This document shows positions 19,099 to 27,827 of a DNA stretch of 64,000 bases, piece by piece. The notes beneath the pieces are model-generated. The model saw nothing but the letters and a program-made list of their open reading frames with translations. It did no database searches and had not been told where the DNA came from. A program made the position numbers and the translations under genes. The stretch is from contig RHLF01000003.1 in assembly GCA_003712125.1 (NCBI GenBank), forward strand, positions 124,001 to 188,000, read 5' to 3'. Numbering within the stretch: the first letter of the stretch is position 1; each line of letters opens with the position of its first letter. The DNA is from Allomuricauda sp. GTDB taxonomy: Bacteria > Bacteroidota > Bacteroidia > Flavobacteriales > Flavobacteriaceae.

Positions 19099-21651
19099 TT
19101 AGGTTTCTGAAGATTTTTCAGCTTTCTTGATTTTGATGGTCAACGTATCGTTTTTCTCATCTAGATCCATGGTTATGCTATCGCCTTCATCCAAATTTGA
19201 ATTCACGATTTCTTCAGCCAATGCATCTTCAATATACTTCTGAATGGCTCGTTTTAAAGGTCTCGCACCATATTGCTTATCAAATCCTTTTTCTGCTATA
19301 TAATCCTTGGCCTTGGCACTCAACTTGAGGTTGTAGCCAATGTCTTTGATTCTCTTGAACAATTTGTCCAATTCGATATCGATGATTTTGTGTATGTCTT
19401 CACGTTCTAATGGATTAAACACGATAACATCATCAATTCGATTCAAAAACTCAGGAGCAAACGCTTTTTTCAAGGCGTTCTCGATAACACTCTTTTGATG
19501 ACTATCTGCTTGCGCCTTTTTTGCCGCAGTTCCAAAACCAACACCTTGACCAAAATCTTTGAGCTGTCTGGCCCCAATATTGGAGGTCATGATAATGATA
19601 CTGTTTCTGAAGTCAATTTTTCTTCCCAGACTGTCTGTCAAATAGCCATCGTCCAAAACTTGGAGTAGCATGTTGAATACATCGGGATGTGCTTTTTCAA
19701 CTTCATCCAAAAGTATTACCGAGTAGGGTTTTCTTCGCACTTTTTCTGTCAGTTGACCACCTTCCTCATAACCTACATACCCGGGAGGTGCTCCTACCAA
19801 TCTGGAGATGGCGAATTTCTCCATGTATTCGCTCATGTCGATGCGAATCAAGGCATCTTCAGAGTCAAACAACTCCTTGGCCAAAATCTTGGCCAATTGT
19901 GTCTTACCCACCCCTGTTTGACCCAAAAATATGAAGGAGCCAATAGGTTTGTTGGGGTCTTTTAAGCCAGCCCTGTTCCGTTGTATCGCCTTTGCCACCT
20001 TGGCAACGGCCTCATCTTGCCCGATTACATGATCCTTTATCAATTGTGGCAGCTCAGCCAATTTATTGCTTTCGGTCTGAGCAATACGATTCACAGGAAT
20101 GCCACTCATCATGGAAACAACATCGGCGACGTTCTCTTCGTCTACGGTTTCCCGGTGCTGTTTGCTATCTTCTTCCCACCTCGATTGTGCAGAAGCGAGC
20201 TCTTTTTCAAGCCGTTTCTCATCATCCCTCAACTTGGCTGCTTCTTCGTATTTCTGTTTTTTGACCACACTGTTCTTAAGGTCTCGAACATCATCAAGTT
20301 GTTGCTCAAGCTCTAAAATTTGCTTGGGTACATCCATGTTGACGATATGGACCCTAGATCCAGCTTCATCCAGTGCATCGATGGCCTTGTCCGGTAAAAA
20401 CCTATCGGTCATGTACCTATTGGTCAACTTCACACAGGCAACAACGGCATCCTCGGTATAATTCACGTTGTGGTGGTCCTCATATTTACTCTTGATATTC
20501 ATGAGTATTTCAATGGTCTCTTCCACAGATGTTGGTTCAACCATGACCTTTTGAAAGCGGCGTTCGAGTGCACCATCTTTTTCTATATACTGTCTGTATT
20601 CGTCAAGCGTTGTCGCTCCGATACATTGAATTTCACCGCGCGCCAGAGCCGGTTTGAACATATTGGAAGCATCAAGGCTGCCCGTAGCGCCACCAGCACC
20701 AACAATGGTGTGTATCTCGTCAATGAACAGGATGATGTCGTCGTTCTTCTCCAACTCATTCATTACGGCCTTCATCCGCTCTTCAAACTGTCCGCGGTAC
20801 TTGGTACCTGCCACCAAGGATGCCAAATCCAAGGTAACCACCCTTTTCCCATACAGAATACGAGACACCTTTTTATTGATAATACGTAGGGCCAGACCTT
20901 CTGCAATGGCACTTTTACCCACACCGGGTTCTCCAATCAATAAAGGGTTGTTCTTTTTTCTACGGCTTAGTATCTGAGAGACCCGTTCAATTTCTTTTTC
21001 CCTCCCAACAACAGGATCCAATTTGTTCTCTTCTGCCAATTTTGTCAGGTCACGACCAAAATTGTCAAGTACGGGTGTTTTTGATTTTTTGTTTCCCTTT
21101 TGCGCGGTGGACGAAGAACCAAAGGAACCCTCCTTGGCATCTCCTGTGTCTTCAGGTTCGTTCGGAAAGGATTCGGCAGTTGGGGTATCCAAGTAATCGT
21201 CGTCACTTGTGATCATCGATTTAAACTGCTCTTTGACATTGTCGTAGTCAACTTTCAACTTGTGAAGCAACTTGGTGGTAGGGTCGTTTTCGTTGCGTAG
21301 AATGCACAGCAATAAATGCGCGGTATTGATCGACGAACTTTGAAAAAGCTTGGCTTCTAAAAAGGTAGTCTTCAAGGCTCGCTCCGCCTGACGGGTCAAA
21401 TGAAGGTTCTTTTTGTCTTTTTGGGTAGACGTTGAACCAGGATTGGCCGGGCTAAGAATTTCGACCTTTTGCCTTAGGTGGTCTAAATCAACATCAAGTG
21501 CATCTAATATGTTTATGGCCTTACCATTGCCATCTCGCAATAGTCCAAGCATCAAATGCTCCGTCCCAATAAAGTCGTGGCCCAATCTTAGGGCCTCTTC
21601 TTTACTGTACGCAATCACATCTTTTACTCTCGGCGAAAAATTATCGTCCAT
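19099..21651 (-). CDS. clpC: ATP-dependent Clp protease ATP-binding subunit ClpC
   Basis: A 850-residue class I Clp/Hsp100 unfoldase, taking MDDNFSPRV as start; an in-frame ATG exists 6 codons earlier, but this start matches the family. Domains in order: Clp N double repeat (~1-150), an acidic and Ser/Thr-rich linker (~155-190), first AAA+ module (Walker A GEPGVGKSA, Walker B LFIDEIH), UVR-containing middle region (KQKYEEAAKLRDDE), second AAA+ module (LGQTGVGKTQL, ILLDEVEKAH) and C-terminal D2-small domain. It unfolds substrates for ClpP in the cytosol. Divergent from gyrA across 258 bp. Confidence 0.96.
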   Translation of the reverse strand: MDDNFSPRVKDVIAYSKEEALRLGHDFIGTEHLMLGLLRDGNGKAINILDALDVDLDHLRQKVEILSPANPGSTSTQKDKKNLHLTRQAERALKTTFLEAKLFQSSSINTAHLLLCILRNENDPTTKLLHKLKVDYDNVKEQFKSMITSDDDYLDTPTAESFPNEPEDTGDAKEGSFGSSSTAQKGNKKSKTPVLDNFGRDLTKLAEENKLDPVVGREKEIERVSQILSRRKKNNPLLIGEPGVGKSAIAEGLALRIINKKVSRILYGKRVVTLDLASLVAGTKYRGQFEERMKAVMNELEKNDDIILFIDEIHTIVGAGGATGSLDASNMFKPALARGEIQCIGATTLDEYRQYIEKDGALERRFQKVMVEPTSVEETIEILMNIKSKYEDHHNVNYTEDAVVACVKLTNRYMTDRFLPDKAIDALDEAGSRVHIVNMDVPKQILELEQQLDDVRDLKNSVVKKQKYEEAAKLRDDEKRLEKELASAQSRWEEDSKQHRETVDEENVADVVSMMSGIPVNRIAQTESNKLAELPQLIKDHVIGQDEAVAKVAKAIQRNRAGLKDPNKPIGSFIFLGQTGVGKTQLAKILAKELFDSEDALIRIDMSEYMEKFAISRLVGAPPGYVGYEEGGQLTEKVRRKPYSVILLDEVEKAHPDVFNMLLQVLDDGYLTDSLGRKIDFRNSIIIMTSNIGARQLKDFGQGVGFGTAAKKAQADSHQKSVIENALKKAFAPEFLNRIDDVIVFNPLEREDIHKIIDIELDKLFKRIKDIGYNLKLSAKAKDYIAEKGFDKQYGARPLKRAIQKYIEDALAEEIVNSNLDEGDSITMDLDEKNDTLTIKIKKAEKSSET

Positions 21652-21909
21652 AAATTTTCTTTTCAGCAATTAAAATTAATAAAAGTAATCTAACCTATGT
21701 CAAATACCGTACCCATATTCGATAAAGAAGGTACAATTGTCGAAAAAAGCATTCTTTTTATACAGAATTAACGATTTCCTTGGGGGTAAAATTGTTTGAA
21801 TTGCTGTTGATAAAATTTTTAATAAAGATACTCGCCCAGCTACTTAAAGGGTCTATTTTACGTATATTGCCACGATATTTTAACTACAAAAATTCGATAG
21901 GATTTTACC

Positions 21910-24396
21910 ATGGCTGAAGGAGAAAAATTGATCCCGATCAACATTGAAGATGAAATGAAGTCTGCCTACATCGATTACTCGATGTCGGTCATTGTGTCAC
22001 GTGCCCTTCCCGACGTGCGAGACGGTTTAAAACCCGTTCACAGAAGAGTGCTTTATGGCATGCACGAGCTCGGTGTGAGGTCAACCAGTTCACATAAAAA
22101 ATCAGCGCGTATCGTAGGTGAGGTATTGGGAAAATACCATCCTCATGGCGATACATCGGTGTATGACACTATGGTTCGTATGGCCCAAGAGTGGAGTTTG
22201 CGCTATATGCTGATCGATGGACAGGGAAACTTTGGTTCTGTTGACGGTGACAGTCCTGCGGCAATGCGATATACGGAGGCACGTATGCGCAAGATAGCCG
22301 ATGAAATGTTGGCCGATATTGATAAAGATACCGTAGACCATCAATTGAATTTTGATGATTCCTTGCAAGAGCCGACCGTGTTGCCCACCCGGGTACCCAA
22401 TTTGTTGGTAAACGGTGCGTCTGGTATTGCGGTGGGTATGGCCACGAACATGCCGCCCCACAATTTATCTGAGGTGGTTGATGGAACCGTTGCTTACATT
22501 GACAATAACAATATTGAAATAGATGAATTGATAACCCATATAAAGGCTCCTGATTTTCCTACAGGAGGCATAATTTATGGGTACGATGGGGTCAAAGAGG
22601 CCTTTCATACCGGTAGAGGACGTGTTGTGATGCGAGCCAAAGCCAATTTCGAAGAAGTACAAGGGCGTGAATGCATTGTGGTCACCGAAATACCGTACCA
22701 AGTCAACAAAGCCGATATGATCAAGAAGACGGCAGATTTGGTCAACGACAAGAAAATCGAGGGCATTTCAACAATCCGTGATGAATCGGATCGTAAGGGG
22801 ATGCGTATCGTCTACATCTTGAAGCGCGACGCCATACCCAATATTGTACTCAATATGTTGTACAAGTATACGGCGCTCCAGTCATCGTTTAGTGTGAATA
22901 ACATTGCATTGGTCAAAGGGAGGCCCAAGCTTTTGAATCTCAAAGAGATCATTCATCATTTTGTTGAGCACAGGCATGATGTTGTGGTTCGGCGCACCAA
23001 ATTCGAATTAAAGAAGGCAGAGGACCGGGCCCATATCTTGGAAGGACTCATCATCGCATCGGATAATATTGATGAGGTCATCAAAATCATTAGGGCTTCA
23101 AAGAGTGTTGAGGAGGCTAGGGAAAACTTGATGAAACGCTTCAAGTTGACCGAAATTCAGGCCAAGGCCATTGTTGAGATGCGCTTGCGTCAACTGACGG
23201 GTCTTGAGCAAGATAAATTGCGTGAAGAGTACGATGCGCTTTTGAAAACCATCGAAGATCTCAAGGATATTCTGGCCAAGAAAGATAGACGTATGGATAT
23301 CATCAAGCAAGAACTGCTTGAGGTGAAAGAAAAGTATGGCGATGAGCGAAGGTCTGAAATTAACTTTGCCGGTGGTGATTTGAGTATTGAGGATATGATT
23401 CCTGATGAGCAGGTAGTTATTACCATCTCGCATGCAGGATATATTAAGAGAACACCACTTACCGAATACAAAACCCAGAATAGGGGAGGTGTCGGACAAA
23501 AAGCATCTTCAACTCGAAATGAAGACTTTTTAGAGCATTTGTTCGTGGGCACCAACCACCAATACATGCTGTTCTTTACCCAAAAAGGAAAATGTTTTTG
23601 GATGCGGGTTTTCGAAATTCCCGAGGGAAGCAGAACATCAAAAGGAAGGGCCATCCAGAACCTCATCAATATTGAGCAAGAAGATAAGGTCAAGGCCTTT
23701 ATTTGTACCCAAGACCTTAAGGATGAAGACTATGTGAACAGTCATTATGTTATCATGGCCACGAAAAAAGGTACGGTCAAGAAAACCTCCTTGGAACAAT
23801 ATTCGCGACCCCGCCAAAACGGTATCAATGCCATTACCATTCGAGAGAATGATGAATTGTTGGAAGCCAAGCTGACTACTGGAACCAGTCAAATTCTGTT
23901 GGGTCTGAAATCAGGGAAGGCCATCCGTTTTGAAGAAGGCAAAACAAGACCAATGGGTCGTAATGCCGCCGGTGTTCGCGGAATCACCTTGGCGAGTGAT
24001 AAGGATGAGGTTATCGGAATGATTTCTGTACATAATTTTGAGGAAGACATTTTAGTGGTTTCCGAGCATGGTTACGGCAAGCGTTCCACTATCGATGATT
24101 ATCGCATTACCAATAGAGGTGGTAAAGGAGTAAAGACCATTTCGATAACCGATAAGACCGGTGAATTGGTTTCCATTAAGAATGTTGGTGATGCAGACGA
24201 TTTAATGATCATTAACAAATCTGGAATAGCCATTCGTATGAGCGTTGAAGATCTTAGGGTAATGGGTAGAGCTACCCAAGGCGTCAAATTGATCAACCTT
24301 AAGGACGGAGATTCCATTGCGGCCGTAGCGAAAGTGATGAAAGATGAAGATGATATAGACGACACGGATATTCGTGAAATCGAAGTAAAGGAATAG
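21910..24396 (+). CDS. gyrA: DNA gyrase subunit A
   Basis: An 828-residue type IIA topoisomerase subunit. Near the start it has the quinolone-resistance region (ARIVGEVLGKYHPHGDTSVYDT) and the catalytic tyrosine in AAMRYTEAR (about residue 121). The coiled-coil tower and the C-terminal beta-pinwheel with the GyrA-box (QNRGGVGQK) follow. The acidic tail (DEDDIDDTD) is typical. It works with GyrB to introduce negative supercoils. gyrB is not in the window. The position equivalent to E. coli Ser83 is Thr in DTSVYD. Confidence 0.96.
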   Translation: MAEGEKLIPINIEDEMKSAYIDYSMSVIVSRALPDVRDGLKPVHRRVLYGMHELGVRSTSSHKKSARIVGEVLGKYHPHGDTSVYDTMVRMAQEWSLRYMLIDGQGNFGSVDGDSPAAMRYTEARMRKIADEMLADIDKDTVDHQLNFDDSLQEPTVLPTRVPNLLVNGASGIAVGMATNMPPHNLSEVVDGTVAYIDNNNIEIDELITHIKAPDFPTGGIIYGYDGVKEAFHTGRGRVVMRAKANFEEVQGRECIVVTEIPYQVNKADMIKKTADLVNDKKIEGISTIRDESDRKGMRIVYILKRDAIPNIVLNMLYKYTALQSSFSVNNIALVKGRPKLLNLKEIIHHFVEHRHDVVVRRTKFELKKAEDRAHILEGLIIASDNIDEVIKIIRASKSVEEARENLMKRFKLTEIQAKAIVEMRLRQLTGLEQDKLREEYDALLKTIEDLKDILAKKDRRMDIIKQELLEVKEKYGDERRSEINFAGGDLSIEDMIPDEQVVITISHAGYIKRTPLTEYKTQNRGGVGQKASSTRNEDFLEHLFVGTNHQYMLFFTQKGKCFWMRVFEIPEGSRTSKGRAIQNLINIEQEDKVKAFICTQDLKDEDYVNSHYVIMATKKGTVKKTSLEQYSRPRQNGINAITIRENDELLEAKLTTGTSQILLGLKSGKAIRFEEGKTRPMGRNAAGVRGITLASDKDEVIGMISVHNFEEDILVVSEHGYGKRSTIDDYRITNRGGKGVKTISITDKTGELVSIKNVGDADDLMIINKSGIAIRMSVEDLRVMGRATQGVKLINLKDGDSIAAVAKVMKDEDDIDDTDIREIEVKE

Positions 24397-24466
24397 AATG
24401 GCATGGCTCTTGATTAAGAACCAACGAAAAAAGTAATCAATAAACACTAATATTAATAATACTACA

Positions 24467-25729
24467 ATGAAAACAAAAATTGCAATACTATCTGCCCTAT
24501 TGATTGGTATGATGGGGTATTCTCAAAAAGATGAAATCAAGGCCGCTGAAAAGGCCATGAAGAGTGGAGATGGTGCCAGTGCTTTAACGGCTCTTGAGGG
24601 TGCTGCTGGATCTATTGATGCTGCTGATTCAAAAATGCAGGCACAGTATTATAACCTTAAGGGGAATGCCCACCTAGATGCAGCTCAAAAAGGGGATGGT
24701 TCCGCTTTCGCACCTGCTTTGGCAGCATACAAAAAAGTTATTGCCGTTGAAGAGGCCAGTGGTAAGAACAAATACACAGCCAATGCCCAGCAAAAGATGG
24801 CGCAAATGACTGCCGATTTGGTCAATGCTGCTGTCGAGGATAATAAGAACAAAAACTTCCAAGAGGCAGCCAGCAAGTTGTATTTGAGTTATAAGCTGAG
24901 CCCACAGGACACCATTTACCTATATTATGCAGCAAGTAGTGCCGTAAATGGAGCACATTACGATGATGCCTTGAAATACTATAATGAGTTAAAAGAGGTT
25001 AATTACGATGGTAGTGGCGTGCGGTATACAGCGGTCAATGTTGAATCTGGTGAGGTTGAAGAGTATGACAAAAATACCCGTGACCTTTATGTAAAGGCAG
25101 GTACCCATAAAGATGCCAAAGATGAAAAAACACCTTCAAAAAGGCCAGAAGTCATCAAAAACATCGCACTGATTTATCAGCAACAAGGAAAAAATGACGA
25201 AGCATTGGCGGCCTATGACAGTGCCATCGCCAGTAATCCTGATGATGTAAACCTGATTTTGAACAAGGCGAATCTGCACTACACCCTAGGTGATAAGGAT
25301 AAGTTCAAAGAACTTATGGGCCAGGCTTCTAAAATGGCACCTGACAATCCTGATTTACTATACAATATTGGGGTAATCAACATGGAGCAAGGGAACCTAG
25401 ATGAAGCCAGAGCAGCATTTAATGACGCGCTTAAAGTGGATTCTAATTATATCAATGCCTATTTGAACCTTTCGACAACCTATGTGAACGAAGGAAACGG
25501 ATTGATTGATGAAATGAATTCTTTGGGCACATCAAGAGCCGACACACAGCGCTATGATGAGTTGAAACAACAGAAGGATGACTTGTTCAAGCAAGGGGCT
25601 TCAATTTTAGAAGACGCCCTAAAAACAAACGCAGATAACGAAGGTATTTTGTCGCAACTTAAAAACATTTATGGTGCTTTGGGTGACAATGAAAACTTCA
25701 TGCGCATCAAGAAGCTTTTGGGAGAATAA
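24467..25729 (+). CDS. Exported tetratricopeptide repeat protein
   Basis: A 420-residue protein with a short Sec signal peptide (MKTKIAILSALLIGMMGYSQ) followed by helical TPR repeats. The clearest are at ~229-262 (ALIYQQQGKNDEALAAYDSAIASNPDD) and ~296-330 (YNIGVINMEQGNLDEARAAFNDAL), each with the NPDD or equivalent cap. It is presumably a periplasmic or outer-membrane-associated scaffold. Placement 70 bp after gyrA is common to many Flavobacteriaceae in my recollection. No enzymatic motif. A strong terminator follows. Confidence 0.8.
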   Translation: MKTKIAILSALLIGMMGYSQKDEIKAAEKAMKSGDGASALTALEGAAGSIDAADSKMQAQYYNLKGNAHLDAAQKGDGSAFAPALAAYKKVIAVEEASGKNKYTANAQQKMAQMTADLVNAAVEDNKNKNFQEAASKLYLSYKLSPQDTIYLYYAASSAVNGAHYDDALKYYNELKEVNYDGSGVRYTAVNVESGEVEEYDKNTRDLYVKAGTHKDAKDEKTPSKRPEVIKNIALIYQQQGKNDEALAAYDSAIASNPDDVNLILNKANLHYTLGDKDKFKELMGQASKMAPDNPDLLYNIGVINMEQGNLDEARAAFNDALKVDSNYINAYLNLSTTYVNEGNGLIDEMNSLGTSRADTQRYDELKQQKDDLFKQGASILEDALKTNADNEGILSQLKNIYGALGDNENFMRIKKLLGE

Positions 25730-25750
25730 GAACCCAAAAATCAAAATAAG

Positions 25751-25779
25751 AAGCCTCGATATTTATCGGGGCTTTTTTT
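25751..25779. terminator. Intrinsic terminator after the TPR gene
   Basis: A 10-bp stem (AAGCCTCGAT at 25751-25760 with ATCGGGGCTT at 25765-25774, one G-T pair), a four-base loop and then a run of T on the plus strand. The convergent NlpC/P60 gene ends at the T-run. Confidence 0.85.
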
Positions 25780-26527
25780 ATGTCAATTTTTTGATTACCC
25801 GTAACTGGTGGGTGTACGCTTTTTCTTCCGGATTGAAGATACCGGTATGGTCAAGTCGATCAATTCGAACATGTCCATTTACATGAATGATGTAGTTGTC
25901 TTTAAGAATAATGCCCACATGGTCAATGATGCCCTCTTTGGTGTCAAAAAAGGCTAAATCGCCGGGCTCACTTTCTTCAATGAAACTTAACGCCATACCT
26001 TGTTTTGATTGCTCCTCGGCACTTCGATTGAGTTCGAACCCATTGATTTTGTAGACCATTTGAACAAAACCCGAACTATCTATTCCAAAAGGAGTCTTGC
26101 CCCCTTTTTGGTAGGGCGCATTTAAATAAAGCAAGGCCGTCTCAACCAATTTTGCTTTCTCCTTTGACCCTTCTATAGCGCTTCCCTCGAATTCGTGTCC
26201 AAGCAGCGCTGTAGCTTTGATATTCGAACCTAAAACTACCGGTATTAACTGATGTTCCCCTTTCGAAATATGGGCAACCAAATCGATACTGTGGACACTT
26301 TCATCGGCCTTCAAAGCTTCATACTGCTCAGCTGTAATTTCCATGTATTGGCCATTCGGGATCCAGCCCTCTTTGGCGTCATAAGCGTTTCGAATCTTGC
26401 TCCACTTGCTGCGTTTTTCGGGTACCTTAAAACAATCACCATATAATAATTGGGTAATTGTTTCACCACTATCGTCGGGTGCTGTTCGCACACAAACTAC
26501 ACTTAGGGGGCAAATACCGTATAGCAT
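25778..26527 (-). CDS. NlpC/P60 (C40) family protein with Ser in place of the catalytic Cys
   Basis: A 249-residue protein. The N-terminal half contains SH3-like segments (residues ~10-120) and the C-terminal half is an NlpC/P60 domain, which normally cleaves peptidoglycan stem peptides. The active-site block normally reads DCSGF; here it is GIDSSGFVQ, with the AGT codon at 26075-26077 giving Ser151. The His partner is visible in IDHVGII and the later HVNGHVRID block is intact. The protein may therefore be inactive, acting as a binding protein, or a serine variant. No classic signal peptide, though a short hydrophobic N-terminus (MLYGICPLSVVCV) is present. Confidence 0.8.
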   Translation of the reverse strand: MLYGICPLSVVCVRTAPDDSGETITQLLYGDCFKVPEKRSKWSKIRNAYDAKEGWIPNGQYMEITAEQYEALKADESVHSIDLVAHISKGEHQLIPVVLGSNIKATALLGHEFEGSAIEGSKEKAKLVETALLYLNAPYQKGGKTPFGIDSSGFVQMVYKINGFELNRSAEEQSKQGMALSFIEESEPGDLAFFDTKEGIIDHVGIILKDNYIIHVNGHVRIDRLDHTGIFNPEEKAYTHQLRVIKKLT

Positions 26528-26541
26528 CAATCTTGGCTAAG

Positions 26542-27717
26542 TTAAAGTCGCTCCAAAACTATGGCCGATGCACCTCCCCCTCCATTGCAAATGGCGGCGG
26601 CACCAATTTTGGCATTGTTTTGCTGTAGTACATTGAGTAATGTGACTATGATTCTGGCTCCAGAACAACCCAAGGGATGTCCAAGAGAAACAGCCCCTCC
26701 GTTAACATTCACTTTCGAATCGTTCAAGCCCAATAACTTCATGTTGGCCAGACCAACCACGGCAAAGGCCTCGTTAAATTCAAAATAATCAACTGCATCA
26801 AGTGAAATTCCTGCTTTGTCCAGCGCCTTAGGCAAGGCTTTTGCCGGAGCTGTGGTGAACCATTTCGGTTCTTGGGCGGCATCGGCATACCCTTTTATTT
26901 TGGCTAGGGGTTCAAGCTTTAATTCCATTGCCTTTTCTGCACTCATCAAGACCATGGCGGCTGCCCCGTCATTAATGGTTGAGGCATTGGCCGCGGTGAC
27001 GGTGCCGTCTTTTGAAAAAGCAGGTCTTAGGTTGGGAACCTTCTCCATCTTCACATTCTTAAATTCCTCGTCCTCGCTTATCAGAAGGGGTTCTCCACGT
27101 CTTTGGGGCACTGCAACCGGTACGACTTCATTTGAAAATTTTCCCGATTGCCAAGCCGCTGCAGAGCGCTCATACGACTGAATGGCGAAGGCGTCTTGGT
27201 CTTCACGTGAAAAATTATGTTCTACCGCACAAGCGTCTGCACATACACCCATAGCATGTTGATCGTAAACATCCACGAGACCATCGCGTTGCATACCATC
27301 AATTAAGTTGGTGGGGCCGAACTTGGTTCCTTGCCTCATGTGCACGTAGTGTGGAATTAAGCTCATGTTTTCCATACCTCCGGCAACAACAATATCGTTA
27401 TCACCCAAAGCAATGGATTGTGCTGCTTGCATTACGGTCTTCATACCGGAAGCACACACCTTATTTATGGTTGTACAAGGAACCGTGTCTGGAATTCCTG
27501 CATAGATGGCGGCCTGTCGGGCCGGTGCCTGACCGGTTCCGGCCTGAACCACGTTTCCCATCAAGACCTCTTGTACCATTTCGGGACCGAGATTTATTTT
27601 TTCCAAAGCTCCTTTGATGGCAAAAGCACCCAGCTTTGGTGCGGGAACGGTAGAGAGTGCACCCATAAAGCTTCCTATTGGTGTTCGTACTGCAGAAACT
27701 ATGACAACGTCCTTCAT
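26542..27717 (-). CDS. Acetyl-CoA C-acyltransferase (thiolase)
   Basis: A 391-residue thiolase, taking MKDVVIVSAVRTPIGSF as the start, the normal family N-terminus; the frame is open 22 codons further. It has the acyl-enzyme Cys in TINKVCASGMKT (about residue 88), and C-terminal NEAFAVVGL, GGAVSLGHPLGCSGARI and CNGGGGAS with the catalytic His and second Cys. It performs reversible condensation of acyl-CoA with acetyl-CoA, in fatty acid oxidation or acetoacetyl-CoA formation. It reads leftward with the NlpC/P60 gene 15 bp downstream. Confidence 0.95.
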   Translation of the reverse strand: MKDVVIVSAVRTPIGSFMGALSTVPAPKLGAFAIKGALEKINLGPEMVQEVLMGNVVQAGTGQAPARQAAIYAGIPDTVPCTTINKVCASGMKTVMQAAQSIALGDNDIVVAGGMENMSLIPHYVHMRQGTKFGPTNLIDGMQRDGLVDVYDQHAMGVCADACAVEHNFSREDQDAFAIQSYERSAAAWQSGKFSNEVVPVAVPQRRGEPLLISEDEEFKNVKMEKVPNLRPAFSKDGTVTAANASTINDGAAAMVLMSAEKAMELKLEPLAKIKGYADAAQEPKWFTTAPAKALPKALDKAGISLDAVDYFEFNEAFAVVGLANMKLLGLNDSKVNVNGGAVSLGHPLGCSGARIIVTLLNVLQQNNAKIGAAAICNGGGGASAIVLERL

Positions 27718-27827
27718 TGAAATATAAATTTTATTGCTGCGAAAATACGAATTTATACCGCATACCTTTACCGGATAAAGCATGACAAGGGCTAAGATTT
27801 AATTTTCTATTTTTGAATCAGACACCA

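Noticed and set aside
20470-20889. Long frames opposite clpC and gyrA
   Set aside because: They are antisense shadows of well-supported genes with clear domain content on the other strand.
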